Positions 27,882-36,202 of a stretch of 64,000 nucleotides of DNA are shown here, one piece after another. This DNA is from Tellurirhabdus bombi (GTDB taxonomy: Bacteria; Bacteroidota; Bacteroidia; Cytophagales; Spirosomataceae). A model generated the notes under the pieces. The model ran no database searches. It was not told where the DNA came from and saw only the letters and a program-made list of their open reading frames with translations. The first letter of the stretch is position 1. Each line of letters begins with the position of its first letter. The stretch is taken from the NCBI RefSeq assembly GCF_021484805.1, contig NZ_CP090557.1, positions 310,001 to 374,000 of the forward strand. Reading direction: 5' to 3'. Both the position numbers and the translations under genes were made by a program.

Positions 27882-29378
27882 TTAATCGCCTCCAATCTCA
27901 TTCAGAGCCGCCCTGGCTTTGTTATCCACACTGTTTTTGTACTCGTGTTTCTTAAAGCTAATGGCTTTCTGGAAATAGCGACGCGCCTGCGATACGTTCC
28001 GTTTCTGCTGATAGACGTAGCCTAGTTGCAAAGCCGCCGTGGCACCAAACGAAAGCTGGCTCTTTTCACTCAACGCAATGGCACGCTCAAACAAAGGTAT
28101 GGCTTCGTCCATCTCCTCACGACGTTGCAGAATGCGGCCTTTTCGGTAATTAAATTCCGCCTTTTCAGCCAATAACGAGAAGTTTGCTTCCGTATAAGGC
28201 CGCAGCACAGCCAAAGCTGTATCCAGATACCCCCCGTCGGTAGCCAGCCGGGAGCGCATCAAGACTTTCTGGTTCGCCGATACGCCTTTTTTGAAATACA
28301 AATCCGCAAACTTTTGGGCTGCTTTATCGCCTTCCACCACCGATGCGCCCACGTTGGAAACCTGACGCAGCAACTGCACGCTCGCCGCATCGTCCCCCGG
28401 GTTATCGGTTAACCAGAAGCATAGAAACTGTTTGTAGTAGGTATCTTTCAGAAAATTAAGGCCCTTGTATTGGCCTAGGAAAAGCCGGTAGTGCTGATTA
28501 GCCTGTTGAAAAGCCCCTTTTTGCAGGAAAATTTCCCCTTTCAGGTATTCCGTAAAAGGGAACGGCAGGTAGTCGGGTCCCGTGGGCCGGTTTAGCAAAT
28601 AAGGCAGGGCTTCTTCACTGCGTGCATCCTTCATCAGGATTGTTGTGGCGAAAAAATGCAGCATTAGATTGTCCGGATTTTCGCTCACAAACTGCTTTAA
28701 GTTCGTTACATCCGCATTATCAAATTTCAAGATATAAGCCTGAACAAGCAGCTCGATCAAGCGGGCTTCCGTACGGAAAAGAGCATCTTTGCGAGCCACC
28801 ATCTGAATTTCCTGAATGCCTTGCTTCACATTTCCTTTCAACCCCAGCAGGTTTGTCACCCAGGTATAGCTTTCTGGTACAGAGCCAATTAAAATATGCA
28901 GTACCCCTAATGATTTATAGGTAGGCCAAAAATTTGGAAACTTTTTACGGTTTTCCTCCAATAGGCGATAGGCCCGAATGATATCCCAGGAGGCGCTTAC
29001 CTCCTGCCCGAACTTTAGCTTGACAAACGCCCAATGCAGGCGTACTTCTGCCTGTAACAAACGCTGCCAGGGCGAATTAGCATCCAGATTACGAAGGGCG
29101 TCCAAACGCTGGTCTTCCCGCGCTTCGAAACGCGCAAAAGCCTTCCGATCATCAGAGATCAAAAGCGTAATCATGTCGGCATAATTGTCCAGATAGAGCG
29201 CCACGCCATTTCGACGGGTTACTTCCGGCGCAATGACACGCTGTGCTCCTTGAACTTTCAGCTTTAGAATATCCGCATAAGCACGCTGGAGAGCAGGCGT
29301 AAACTCAAAATCAGCAGCCAGAACAGGCGATATAGCTCCCGCAAGGCAAAAGAGCAGGAAAGCAATTAATCTTCTCAT
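27882..29378 (-). CDS. Secreted tetratricopeptide-repeat protein
   Basis: A 498-residue protein with a signal peptide (MRRLIAFLLFCLAGAISPVLAAD). The mature part is all-helical; TPR-type repeats are clearest near the C-terminus (GRILQRREEMDEAIPLFERAIALS and the following LGYVYQQKRNVSQARRYFQKAI). It resembles the large periplasmic TPR proteins common in Cytophagales, with no assigned function. It begins 20 bases after a terminator that ends the upstream operon, so it must have its own promoter near or within that hairpin. Confidence 0.7.
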   Translation of the reverse strand: MRRLIAFLLFCLAGAISPVLAADFEFTPALQRAYADILKLKVQGAQRVIAPEVTRRNGVALYLDNYADMITLLISDDRKAFARFEAREDQRLDALRNLDANSPWQRLLQAEVRLHWAFVKLKFGQEVSASWDIIRAYRLLEENRKKFPNFWPTYKSLGVLHILIGSVPESYTWVTNLLGLKGNVKQGIQEIQMVARKDALFRTEARLIELLVQAYILKFDNADVTNLKQFVSENPDNLMLHFFATTILMKDARSEEALPYLLNRPTGPDYLPFPFTEYLKGEIFLQKGAFQQANQHYRLFLGQYKGLNFLKDTYYKQFLCFWLTDNPGDDAASVQLLRQVSNVGASVVEGDKAAQKFADLYFKKGVSANQKVLMRSRLATDGGYLDTALAVLRPYTEANFSLLAEKAEFNYRKGRILQRREEMDEAIPLFERAIALSEKSQLSFGATAALQLGYVYQQKRNVSQARRYFQKAISFKKHEYKNSVDNKARAALNEIGGD

Positions 29379-29397
29379 CGTACGCACAAGCAAACAA

Positions 29398-29425
29398 AAA
29401 AGGCTGCCATTGCTGACAGCCTTTT
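29398..29425 (-). terminator. Terminator of the zinc-ribbon gene operon
   Basis: Nine-bp stem (29398-29406 and 29417-29425) ending in a U-run on the reverse strand, directly after the zinc-ribbon gene stop. Confidence 0.75.
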
Positions 29426-29441
29426 GACGTATCTTTTGAGT

Positions 29442-30194
29442 CTACCGGCGGCCCGACGAAACCTGCTCAGGAGCGCCTTCCACATCGGCAAAAATCCGTC
29501 CGCAATGTTCGCAGACAATGATCTTCTTTTTATCCCGAATGTCAGCCTGACGCTGCGGTGGCACCACGTTAAAGCAACCGCCGCACGCACCCCGCTTCAC
29601 CATCACTACCGCCAAGCCGTTGAGGGCGTTATCCCGAATCTTGTTGTAAGATTTTAACAAGCGTTCTTCGATATGCGTTGCCTGCTGGTCACGGCTGTCG
29701 ATCAGGGCTTTTTCTTCATCCTGGCTTTCAGAGGTGATCTGATTCAATTCCTGCATTTTGGCTTTCAAGTCCGCCTTACGCTCATCGAGCGCAGACTGCG
29801 TTGCCTTGATCTCCTCCTGCTTATTCCGGATTTTGAACGCCGACTCATTTGTTTTCTTATCAGCCAGTTCAATTTCCAACGTCTGAAGTTCTATTTCTTT
29901 CGAAATCGCATCGTATTCGCGGTTGTTCCGAACGTTCATCTGCTGATCCTTGTACTTGGTAATCAGCTTCTCGGAATCCTTCTTTGCATTCTTGTTCCGA
30001 TCGATTTCTTCATCGAGCGTTTGAATGTCGTTGTTGAATTTTCCGATGCGAGTTTCGAAGCCAGCAATGTCGTCCTCCAGATCCCGAACTTCTTCGGGCA
30101 GGTCGCCACGGATTTTTTTTATCTCATCTAGCTGTGAGTCAATTTGTTGTAATTTAAGAAGTGCTTCTAGTTTCTGAGCAATCGTAAGTTCCAT
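29442..30194 (-). CDS. Coiled-coil zinc-ribbon protein (DUF164/zf-RING_7)
   Basis: A 250-residue soluble protein: a long antiparallel coiled coil (about 1-185, heptad-like Leu/Ile, Lys/Glu-rich) followed by a C4 zinc ribbon, CGGC and CEHC spaced by about 24 residues (about 204-231). This combination is typical of the conserved family often annotated as zinc ribbon domain-containing protein, thought to bind nucleic acids. It follows the Nif3-like gene by 18 bases, as it does in many genomes, so the two are probably functionally linked. Confidence 0.85.
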   Translation of the reverse strand: MELTIAQKLEALLKLQQIDSQLDEIKKIRGDLPEEVRDLEDDIAGFETRIGKFNNDIQTLDEEIDRNKNAKKDSEKLITKYKDQQMNVRNNREYDAISKEIELQTLEIELADKKTNESAFKIRNKQEEIKATQSALDERKADLKAKMQELNQITSESQDEEKALIDSRDQQATHIEERLLKSYNKIRDNALNGLAVVMVKRGACGGCFNVVPPQRQADIRDKKKIIVCEHCGRIFADVEGAPEQVSSGRR

Positions 30195-30212
30195 TCCGCG
30201 AAGGTTTTGCTG

Positions 30213-31334
30213 CTATGCGAAGTAATTCACCGGATTAGTGATCACTTCGGATAAAATTACCGCAAAATTAGGATTTTTTTTCAATAAATACTGAGAAATC
30301 AATTCTTTAGTGAACTGTTCGCTCTCATAATGTCCAACGTCAGCGATCACAATGCGTCCGTCAGCGTCGAAGAACTCATGGTATTTATAATCAGCGGTTA
30401 CAAAAACATCCGCTCCTGCCCGAATCGCGTCGTTCAACAGAAAGCCTCCCGCTCCTCCACAAACGGCAATTCGCTTTACTTTCTGCCCGCGCAAAGGTGT
30501 ATAGCGAATGACATTAACGGCCAGTGATTTCTTCAAATATGCCAGAAATTCAAGCTCTTGCATCGCTTGCGGCAAATCTCCGACGGCTCCAGACCCAACC
30601 TCCTGATTTTGATTGTCCAGCAAAGTTAAATAATAAGCTACTTCCTCATAGGGATGTGCCTTTTTGAGCGCCTTCAGAACCGAGTAGCGCTGCTGAACAG
30701 GCAAAATTACTTCAATGCGGTCTTCGTGAGCCTTCTTGTCTTCTCCCACGTTGCCCAGCACTGGATTCGCTCCATCTTCCCCCCGAAACGTACCCGTACC
30801 TTCCTGCTTAAAACTGCAATGGCTGTACTGGCCAATATGGCCCGCCCCCGCCTCATATAACGCATCTAGCACCTTTTGCGTGGCCGTTGCATACTGCTCG
30901 CCTTCTTTGGCATTCGGGACGAACGTGACCAGCTTCATCAGCACCTGGCTTTTCGGCGCAAGAATCTGTACATTTTCCAGATTCAGCTTCTCGGCAATTT
31001 TAAAATTTACCCCGCCCACCACACTATCCAGGTTGGTATGGCTAGCATAAATGGCAATATCCGCTTTAATGGCTTTAATCACCGTCCGTTCTACATAGCT
31101 GCGGCCCGTTAACTTTTTAAGCCCTTTAAAAACGATAGGATGGTGCGCTACGATGAGATTGCAACCTTTTGCGATGGCTTCATCGACCACGGCTTCCGTG
31201 GCATCAAGAGTAACCAGAACACCTGTTATTTCCGTTTCAGGATCGCCCACTAGTAACCCGGCATTGTCATAACTCTCCTGATAAGCCAGCGGAGCCCACT
31301 TCTCAAGAGAAGTCGCTATCTGTTTAATTTTCAT
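30213..31334 (-). CDS. Nif3-like dinuclear metal centre hexameric protein (YqfO type)
   Basis: A 373-residue Nif3/YqfO-family protein. Metal ligands are visible in NLIVAHHPIVFKG (about 60-72), IYASHTNLDSVVGGVN, and the C-terminal GADVFVTADYKYHEF and ADVGHYESE. The central insertion (about 120-230, VTFVPNAKEGEQ to HPYEEVAYY) is the PII-like domain of the longer form. Often annotated as GTP cyclohydrolase I type 2, but the true activity is uncertain. It sits between dinB-like and zinc-ribbon genes in an operon. Confidence 0.9.
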   Translation of the reverse strand: MKIKQIATSLEKWAPLAYQESYDNAGLLVGDPETEITGVLVTLDATEAVVDEAIAKGCNLIVAHHPIVFKGLKKLTGRSYVERTVIKAIKADIAIYASHTNLDSVVGGVNFKIAEKLNLENVQILAPKSQVLMKLVTFVPNAKEGEQYATATQKVLDALYEAGAGHIGQYSHCSFKQEGTGTFRGEDGANPVLGNVGEDKKAHEDRIEVILPVQQRYSVLKALKKAHPYEEVAYYLTLLDNQNQEVGSGAVGDLPQAMQELEFLAYLKKSLAVNVIRYTPLRGQKVKRIAVCGGAGGFLLNDAIRAGADVFVTADYKYHEFFDADGRIVIADVGHYESEQFTKELISQYLLKKNPNFAVILSEVITNPVNYFA

Positions 31335-31345
31335 GGGTACAGTTC

Positions 31346-31867
31346 TTAGTGAAAGCCATATCGTTCAGCTAGAATATCCAGATGGTGGCGCTCGTGCCCC
31401 GCAATGATCGAAAACATAGCCCGGGCCGAAACCGGGTGGCCATTGGCCGAGCCAACGCGTAGCTGTGCCTCTTCAGTCAAGCTACGGCCCAGCGCAATGG
31501 TTGCTGAGCGCACATGGTGATAATGCTCCAACAAACTTTCAAGGGACAACTCATCGAAGTTAGCCCCATCAACGTAGTCGTTTTCATCAAATCCGGGTAA
31601 GGGTACTTTTTCGCCTCTGGCAATGCACATAGCCCGGTACGCAAAGATGCGTTCTGTGTCGGTCATGTGTCCTAAAATTTGTTTAGGCGACCATTTTTTT
31701 TCAGCGTACCGGAAAATTAATTCAGCGCTCGACAATTTTTTGTATAAATTTTCTACTTGTTTTTTTTGCTGACTAAGGCAGTCAATAACGTTCTCATCAT
31801 CAACCTTTTCGATGTAATTTGCAAAGTATTTCAGCTCTGGATATTCACCTATTTGCGGCTTTTTCAT
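31346..31867 (-). CDS. DinB-family protein
   Basis: A 173-residue four-helix-bundle protein. Predicted metal-ligand histidines are in KQILGHMTDTERIF and AGHERHHLDILAERYGFH, the arrangement of the DinB/YfiT group, whose members include thiol transferases and many uncharacterised metalloproteins. I use the Met at 31867 (MKKPQIGEYPE) rather than the one eight codons upstream. First gene of the operon with the Nif3-like and zinc-ribbon genes (gap 11 bases). A TACCTTTG hexamer on this strand (31898-31891) is a likely -7 element, overlapping the tRNA promoter on the other strand. Confidence 0.85.
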   Translation of the reverse strand: MKKPQIGEYPELKYFANYIEKVDDENVIDCLSQQKKQVENLYKKLSSAELIFRYAEKKWSPKQILGHMTDTERIFAYRAMCIARGEKVPLPGFDENDYVDGANFDELSLESLLEHYHHVRSATIALGRSLTEEAQLRVGSANGHPVSARAMFSIIAGHERHHLDILAERYGFH

Positions 31868-31898
31868 GAAAATTATTGCGTTTTTTCTCACAAAGGTA

Positions 31899-31928
31899 TT
31901 GCAATATTAGAAAAAGCCTTTACCTTTG
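31899..31928 (+). promoter_or_regulatory. Promoter of tRNA-Asp
   Basis: TTG (31899-31901), 19-base spacer, TACCTTTG (31921-31928): an exact match to the Bacteroidota consensus, about 47 bases upstream of the tRNA. It overlaps a -7-like element for the opposite dinB gene. Confidence 0.8.
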
Positions 31929-31974
31929 CACCACGATTTCAGAGAACGGAAACGCAAAATGAAGTCAAAAATAA

Positions 31975-32051
31975 GGTCCGGTAGTTCAGTTGGTTAGAAT
32001 ACATGCCTGTCACGCATGGGGTCGCGGGTTCGAGTCCCGTCCGGACCGCCA
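31975..32051 (+). tRNA. tRNA-Asp (anticodon GTC)
   Basis: A full cloverleaf of 77 bases including encoded CCA. The acceptor stem GGTCCGG pairs with CCGGACC (32041-32047); the anticodon stem CATGC/GCATG encloses loop CTGTCAC with GTC at 32009-32011; the T arm is GCGGG-TTCGAGT-CCCGT. The adjacent integrase marks it as the probable prophage integration site. Confidence 0.97.
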
Positions 32052-32070
32052 ACACATCAAAGAGGCCTTT

Positions 32071-32097
32071 CCCGCTGGTAAAACACAGCGGGTTTTT
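32071..32097 (+). terminator. Terminator after tRNA-Asp
   Basis: CCCGCTG (32071-32077) pairs with CAGCGGG (32086-32092), followed by a T-run. If the phage attachment core lies in the tRNA end, this hairpin came with the phage or was displaced by it. Confidence 0.75.
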
Positions 32098-32217
32098 CTT
32101 TTTTAGGCCATTCTGTAAAAGCCTTAATCTAGGTCACCCGTCTGCTTCACGTAGGTCATACCAACACAAATGACCGATAATACAATTGTTTGTTATAATC
32201 TTCATATGACACACTTC

Positions 32218-32231
32218 TAGGTTTAAACCTA
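32218..32231. promoter_or_regulatory. 14-bp palindrome upstream of the integrase
   Basis: TAGGTTTAAACCTA is a perfect palindrome 27 bases before the integrase ATG, between the tRNA terminator and int. It could be an operator or a recombination-directing site. Its first eight bases also resemble a -7 element (TAGGTTTA), but no correctly spaced -33 element is present. Confidence 0.35.
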
Positions 32232-32257
32232 AATTTTACTGTCATGCTAAAAAACCA

Positions 32258-33502
32258 ATGGAATTGCTGTACTACTTTGCTCGGTCCAAAAAGGATAAAC
32301 AGTACGGCACTATCAAGCTATCAGTTGTTATTCCTGGCCAAATAGAATCGGTTTACTCGACCGGTATTCAAATTGATCGGAAACTTTGGGGTGGAAATTT
32401 GCGCCGATTCGTGGAGAAAACGGATTGGGCCAAAAGACGAAACACTGAGCTACGTCAGATTGAGTCAGATGTCGAAGTTGTGCGGGATTTGTTGGTTATG
32501 GCTGGGTATGAATTAATGCCTGCATTGATTACAAAGGCTTACCGGAATTTAGCAAGTAGTAACCTGCCGTTAACGCTAGATAACATTACAGAAGCTCTTG
32601 GGGATTCGGCTAGGCCGGACCTGCAACTCATTGAAGCTATAGACTGGCTTATAAAGCACAAGCAAAAAGACATTAAAGATGAATCGACCGGAGATACTTA
32701 CCGAGCCAGGCGAAAAAACTTTGTTAACTGGGTCCAGTCTATAAAACGCCCCAAGTTCTTAGCTTCTGATTTCAATGTAGAGAAAGCTTTGCTTTTTTGT
32801 GACTGGTTGCGGTGTCAACCCAATGGCAAAGGAGGCTTAATGAGTCAGAATCACGTAGCAAGGCATATTATATTTATAAAGGAGGCTATTGAAAAGACTG
32901 TAGGTCGTGGACTTGTTCGACAGGATCAAATTTCAAAATTTGTCTACAGTCGCAAAGAGGTAAAAGATTTACGTCATTTCAATCCCGACGAAGTTGATCT
33001 GCTTTACAAATTAGATATTGAATCTTGTTTCGCTGATCAGCAATTGGCTGAAAAGGTTATAATTGTCAGAGATCTATTCATTTTCTGTTGCTATACAGGC
33101 TTTCATTACGTTGACAGAAATGGCTTATCCGGCAATAATATCAAAATACGCAACGGGTCGCCTTGGATTTACAAGCAACGCGGCAAAACGGGTATAATGG
33201 CAAAACAGAAAATACACCCTGTTGCCCTAGATATTATTGATAAATATGGCGGCGTTGATTATTTGCCTAAGGTCAATAAGAATGACAATAATGACTGGTT
33301 AAAGTTATTGGAGTCCGCAGCAGGCCTTAAGATTGGGCTTAGTACGAAGATTGCCCGGAAGACTTTTGCCTATATGTGTCTTAATGTCTGGCATATTGAT
33401 AAAGACACGGTAGCGGTGATGATGGGCCTGAAATCTCCAAGGCATATTTCCGATTACGCGGAGATTGACGAAAATAGAATTGAACACGCCATCAACTGGT
33501 AG
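32258..33502 (+). CDS. int: Phage tyrosine-type integrase
   Basis: A 414-residue tyrosine recombinase of the Bacteroidota type: an N-terminal arm-binding region (1-100), a SAM-like core-binding domain (about 120-230), and a catalytic domain. Expected catalytic positions are diverged: YTGFHYVD has His where Arg I usually sits, IARKTFA keeps Arg II but is preceded by Lys where His is expected, and MMGLKSPRHISDYAEID keeps the nucleophile Tyr but lacks the LGH motif. Some Bacteroidota integrases such as IntDOT also lack Arg I. Position next to tRNA-Asp supports integration there. Confidence 0.88.
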   Translation: MELLYYFARSKKDKQYGTIKLSVVIPGQIESVYSTGIQIDRKLWGGNLRRFVEKTDWAKRRNTELRQIESDVEVVRDLLVMAGYELMPALITKAYRNLASSNLPLTLDNITEALGDSARPDLQLIEAIDWLIKHKQKDIKDESTGDTYRARRKNFVNWVQSIKRPKFLASDFNVEKALLFCDWLRCQPNGKGGLMSQNHVARHIIFIKEAIEKTVGRGLVRQDQISKFVYSRKEVKDLRHFNPDEVDLLYKLDIESCFADQQLAEKVIIVRDLFIFCCYTGFHYVDRNGLSGNNIKIRNGSPWIYKQRGKTGIMAKQKIHPVALDIIDKYGGVDYLPKVNKNDNNDWLKLLESAAGLKIGLSTKIARKTFAYMCLNVWHIDKDTVAVMMGLKSPRHISDYAEIDENRIEHAINW

Positions 33503-33562
33503 CACTTGCGGGAGCAATCCCGCTTTTTTTGGCATTTTATTTTCATAATTACTTGTATATAG

Positions 33563-33593
33563 TTTGATTTTAGTTTGAAGTTAATTACTTTTG
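33563..33593 (+). promoter_or_regulatory. Promoter of the prophage left operon
   Basis: TTTG (33563-33566), 19 bases, TACTTTTG (33586-33593): an exact match to the Bacteroidota consensus, about 30 bases before the first small ORF. It probably drives the early genes through at least the annealing protein gene. Confidence 0.75.
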
Positions 33594-33624
33594 AATCATC
33601 AAATCACTTACAACTGCTACCAAC

Positions 33625-33825
33625 ATGCACTTACTCGAAAAATTCTACCTATCCTTTTTCTGCACTCTGGCGTTCCTGCTCCTTCTGGGAGCCTGCCTGA
33701 GTGATTCAGTCCTGACCCGTCCCGAAGAAGTGTTTCTGGTGTCTTACCTGCTGGCCACGGTGCGGGTGTTTGTGAAGGAGTTCAAGGCGGCACGTAACAA
33801 GGGAGTCAACAACAACTGGCGGTAA
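33625..33825 (+). CDS. Small membrane protein, 66 residues
   Basis: Hydrophobic N-terminal segment (FYLSFFCTLAFLLLLGACL) and a second apolar stretch (VFLVSYLLATVRVFV), ending in basic residues. Unrecognised. First gene behind the left-operon promoter; the next gene starts one base after its stop codon. Confidence 0.55.
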   Translation: MHLLEKFYLSFFCTLAFLLLLGACLSDSVLTRPEEVFLVSYLLATVRVFVKEFKAARNKGVNNNWR

Positions 33826-33826
33826 G

Positions 33827-34105
33827 ATGAAATTCGAAAGCTACCACTATTACCCGATTGGTAGCGATCCGATCCCAGTTCAGTTGCCGGCGCTATTTGA
33901 CACGAAGGATGGCGATTACCTGTATGTGTCTGTAACGGGAGTGCTGTATTATCTGAACACGGGTGGTGACTGGAAAAGGTTTGTGCAACTACCCGACCCG
34001 ATCCGGTGGGTGCATCACAACAAAGTTGATCTGGAAGACATGCGCTGGGTCGCTCCGAAAGACTGGCCTGCGGATATTAAGCAACTTATTCAATCAAAGC
34101 AATAG
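33827..34105 (+). CDS. Hypothetical phage protein, 92 residues
   Basis: Soluble, aromatic-rich small protein (SYHYYPIGSDPIPVQLP, YLYVSVTGVLYYLNTGGDW), probably all-beta. No family recognised. Tightly packed between neighbours (gaps of 1 and 2 bases), so part of the early operon. Confidence 0.6.
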   Translation: MKFESYHYYPIGSDPIPVQLPALFDTKDGDYLYVSVTGVLYYLNTGGDWKRFVQLPDPIRWVHHNKVDLEDMRWVAPKDWPADIKQLIQSKQ

Positions 34106-34107
34106 CC

Positions 34108-34311
34108 ATGAAAACGCAAATCGTCAACTACGAAGACAGCCTGGAAGACCGCATCATCATTGGCGTCGAACGGCTGGAACAGATCGGCAAGACTCGGCTA
34201 ACGCTGGGCAGCGAAGGAGACACGAAGGCCGGCGACGAAGTCAAGGCCGACTTGTCCCGGCATGAAGTGCTGGCCCTGATTGGATTACTACAAGCCTCCA
34301 TCGCGTCCTAA
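34108..34311 (+). CDS. Hypothetical phage protein, 67 residues
   Basis: Charged small protein with an ERLEQIGKTRLTLGSEGD segment and a helical C-terminus (LSRHEVLALIGLLQASI). No family recognised. In the early operon. Confidence 0.55.
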   Translation: MKTQIVNYEDSLEDRIIIGVERLEQIGKTRLTLGSEGDTKAGDEVKADLSRHEVLALIGLLQASIAS

Positions 34312-34343
34312 GCATACCTACTATTCAAAATCAAATCCATAGC

Positions 34344-34607
34344 ATGAAACCAATTGAACTTACTGAATGCGCAGCCATCGAATTTGATCAAACCTTCATG
34401 GAGCGTGAGTTCGATCCCGAAAAGCTGACGACCATCGAACAAGAAGGTCTGACCGTGACAATGGGCGGGGCCGAAGTGCCGGGAACCTACCGCCTGATGA
34501 AAACCGATGAAGATTACATTTTTCGGATGATCCCGCAAGGATGGGATGATGGCTTTAATATATATCGAGTAAAGCGTTCAACTCTTACAGAATCAAATCC
34601 ACAATGA
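34344..34607 (+). CDS. Hypothetical phage protein, 87 residues
   Basis: Acidic protein without membrane segments. Its stop overlaps the start of the annealing-protein gene by ATGA, indicating translational coupling, so it may work with or regulate that protein. No family recognised. Confidence 0.6.
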   Translation: MKPIELTECAAIEFDQTFMEREFDPEKLTTIEQEGLTVTMGGAEVPGTYRLMKTDEDYIFRMIPQGWDDGFNIYRVKRSTLTESNPQ

Positions 34608-35224
34608 AAGAACTATCCGCCGAGCAGCAACTGCTCATCAAAAAGCCACTCCCCGCCGAAGCGGTCAAGCCCCACCCGACTAAACAGGGGATGTCTACCA
34701 TTAAAGCGATCTATGTCACCGAGCGGCTGAACGATGTTTTCGGCATCGGTAGCTGGGCACTGAAAACGCATTTACTCGCCACGGCCGGGGATGGGGCGCT
34801 GTTCACGACCCGCACCTACACCACTTCCAACGGGAAAGAGCGAACCGAATACTTTGCGGTTGCCAAGACGACGATTGAGGTACCCGAATACGGCATTTAT
34901 TACGAGTGCATCGCCGGGGCATCGAATGATGACATGGGGGATGCGGCCAAAGGAGCGACGACCGATGGGATCACTAAAATCTGCTCCTACATCGGTATCG
35001 GCATTGATGTCTTCAAGGGCCAGCATGACCAAGCATTGAAACTGGAAGAAGCCCGGGTCAAGCTGGAAATCAGCAAGGCAGTGCTGGCCATCAAGAAGTG
35101 CGAAACGGTGGAGCAGTTGAAAGATGCCAAAGCCAAGTTCCCGGAGCATGTACTCAATAGCCGGGACTTTAAAGAGGCGGCAACGGAACGGTTCAATCAG
35201 ATCAGTGCTAAACAGGCGGCGTGA
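34604..35224 (+). CDS. Rad52/Sak-family single-strand annealing protein
   Basis: A 206-residue protein. TIKAIYVTERLNDVFGIGSWAL (about 32-53) and, after a beta region, the segment MGDAAKGATTDGITKICSYIGIGIDVFKG (about 111-139) match the Rad52_Rad22/Sak pattern of phage recombinases, in which this helix-loop follows a central sheet. The C-terminal 60 residues are helical and charged. Such proteins anneal complementary single strands in phage recombination-dependent replication. No exonuclease or SSB partner was recognised beside it. Confidence 0.75.
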   Translation: MKELSAEQQLLIKKPLPAEAVKPHPTKQGMSTIKAIYVTERLNDVFGIGSWALKTHLLATAGDGALFTTRTYTTSNGKERTEYFAVAKTTIEVPEYGIYYECIAGASNDDMGDAAKGATTDGITKICSYIGIGIDVFKGQHDQALKLEEARVKLEISKAVLAIKKCETVEQLKDAKAKFPEHVLNSRDFKEAATERFNQISAKQAA

Positions 35225-35514
35225 TGAAACCAAAATTCGGACAAAAAATAACCTTCAAAGAGGTTTTAACCCGCGTAACGATTCCGGCACCCGACTACGT
35301 CAGTCCACCTTTACGGGCATGGGTGCCCCGGCCAAAACCCGGTACGGGGATCATCATCGGAGTTCGCCAGCTTCAAAACGGGAACCTGTCCCGACCCCTT
35401 GAAGAAGAAGGGCGGCACCTGTTCAATACGGTGGACATCAAAGCTTATCTGGTAGCTTCTAACCTTCGGGATAAGCCGTTTTATGTCAGGGCCGATTCCG
35501 TGAGCCTGGAATGA
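35224..35514 (+). CDS. Hypothetical phage protein, 96 residues
   Basis: Starts at ATG 35224, overlapping the last base of the preceding stop (TGATG). Contains FGQKITFKEV and GIIIGVRQLQNGNLSRP, an SH3-like small-barrel flavour similar to several small ORFs further on. No assigned function. Confidence 0.55.
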   Translation: MKPKFGQKITFKEVLTRVTIPAPDYVSPPLRAWVPRPKPGTGIIIGVRQLQNGNLSRPLEEEGRHLFNTVDIKAYLVASNLRDKPFYVRADSVSLE

Positions 35515-35876
35515 CCCCCGAAGCCTTGCAGCCCGGAACCACCTATTTCTACGTAGACGGGCTGCACATTACCCCAGTCGGCTACGTGGGACGGTCGCAC
35601 TTGAAACCCAAACTATTCCGCTTCGAGAATCAGGATGCCAGAACTGTCACCATTGATGAAATGAGTCTTAGGCGGGTGTTTGATTCGGAGCTAGAAGCGC
35701 GGATGTGTCTTCGGGAGCTATTGACCGATGAGCATAACCAGAACGAAACCAAGATAACCTATCTGACAGAACTTCAAACCGATGAAAAGCAAGCTTTTAA
35801 AGGAACACGGCGCTCTGATGAACCATGTTCGGATAACGATAAACAAAGCAACCAAAAAGATAACGTGTCAGCATGA
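35511..35876 (+). CDS. Hypothetical phage protein, 121 residues
   Basis: The N-terminal half (LQPGTTYFYVDGLHITPVGYVG) is beta-rich; the C-terminus is polar and probably disordered (SDNDKQSNQKDNVSA). It overlaps the preceding gene by 4 bases and the next by 95. No family recognised. Confidence 0.5.
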   Translation: MTPEALQPGTTYFYVDGLHITPVGYVGRSHLKPKLFRFENQDARTVTIDEMSLRRVFDSELEARMCLRELLTDEHNQNETKITYLTELQTDEKQAFKGTRRSDEPCSDNDKQSNQKDNVSA

Positions 35877-36189
35877 GCGCGTTCCGGTAGTTGCGTCTAG
35901 TGAAAAGGAATTGGTATACGAAATAGGTGGTCGTTTCTGTACACTTAAACGCAAAAAAGACCCCTACGCCAAGTACGACACGGTGCTTGGAAAGGCGAGT
36001 GTGCATGAGAACAAATGGAATAGCCGCTACATAGACGACGAATTAGTTGCGTACTGCTACTCTTTCCATTCCCAGAAGATAACCACGAACACCGTCAAAA
36101 AGGCACTCTTCGCCTTTATTCAACGGGAGTCCTATTTCTACAACAATCTGATTCCCCAGATTGAAAAAAGTATCAAAGAATCTCTGTAA
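35782..36189 (+). CDS. Hypothetical phage protein, 135 residues
   Basis: Soluble basic protein with a helical C-terminal half (TVKKALFAFIQRESYFYNNLIPQIEKSI). It overlaps the previous gene by 95 bases if the first Met is used; an internal Met at 35818 would reduce this. No family recognised. Confidence 0.55.
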   Translation: MKSKLLKEHGALMNHVRITINKATKKITCQHERVPVVASSEKELVYEIGGRFCTLKRKKDPYAKYDTVLGKASVHENKWNSRYIDDELVAYCYSFHSQKITTNTVKKALFAFIQRESYFYNNLIPQIEKSIKESL

Positions 36190-36202
36190 CCCCCTTACCA
36201 CA

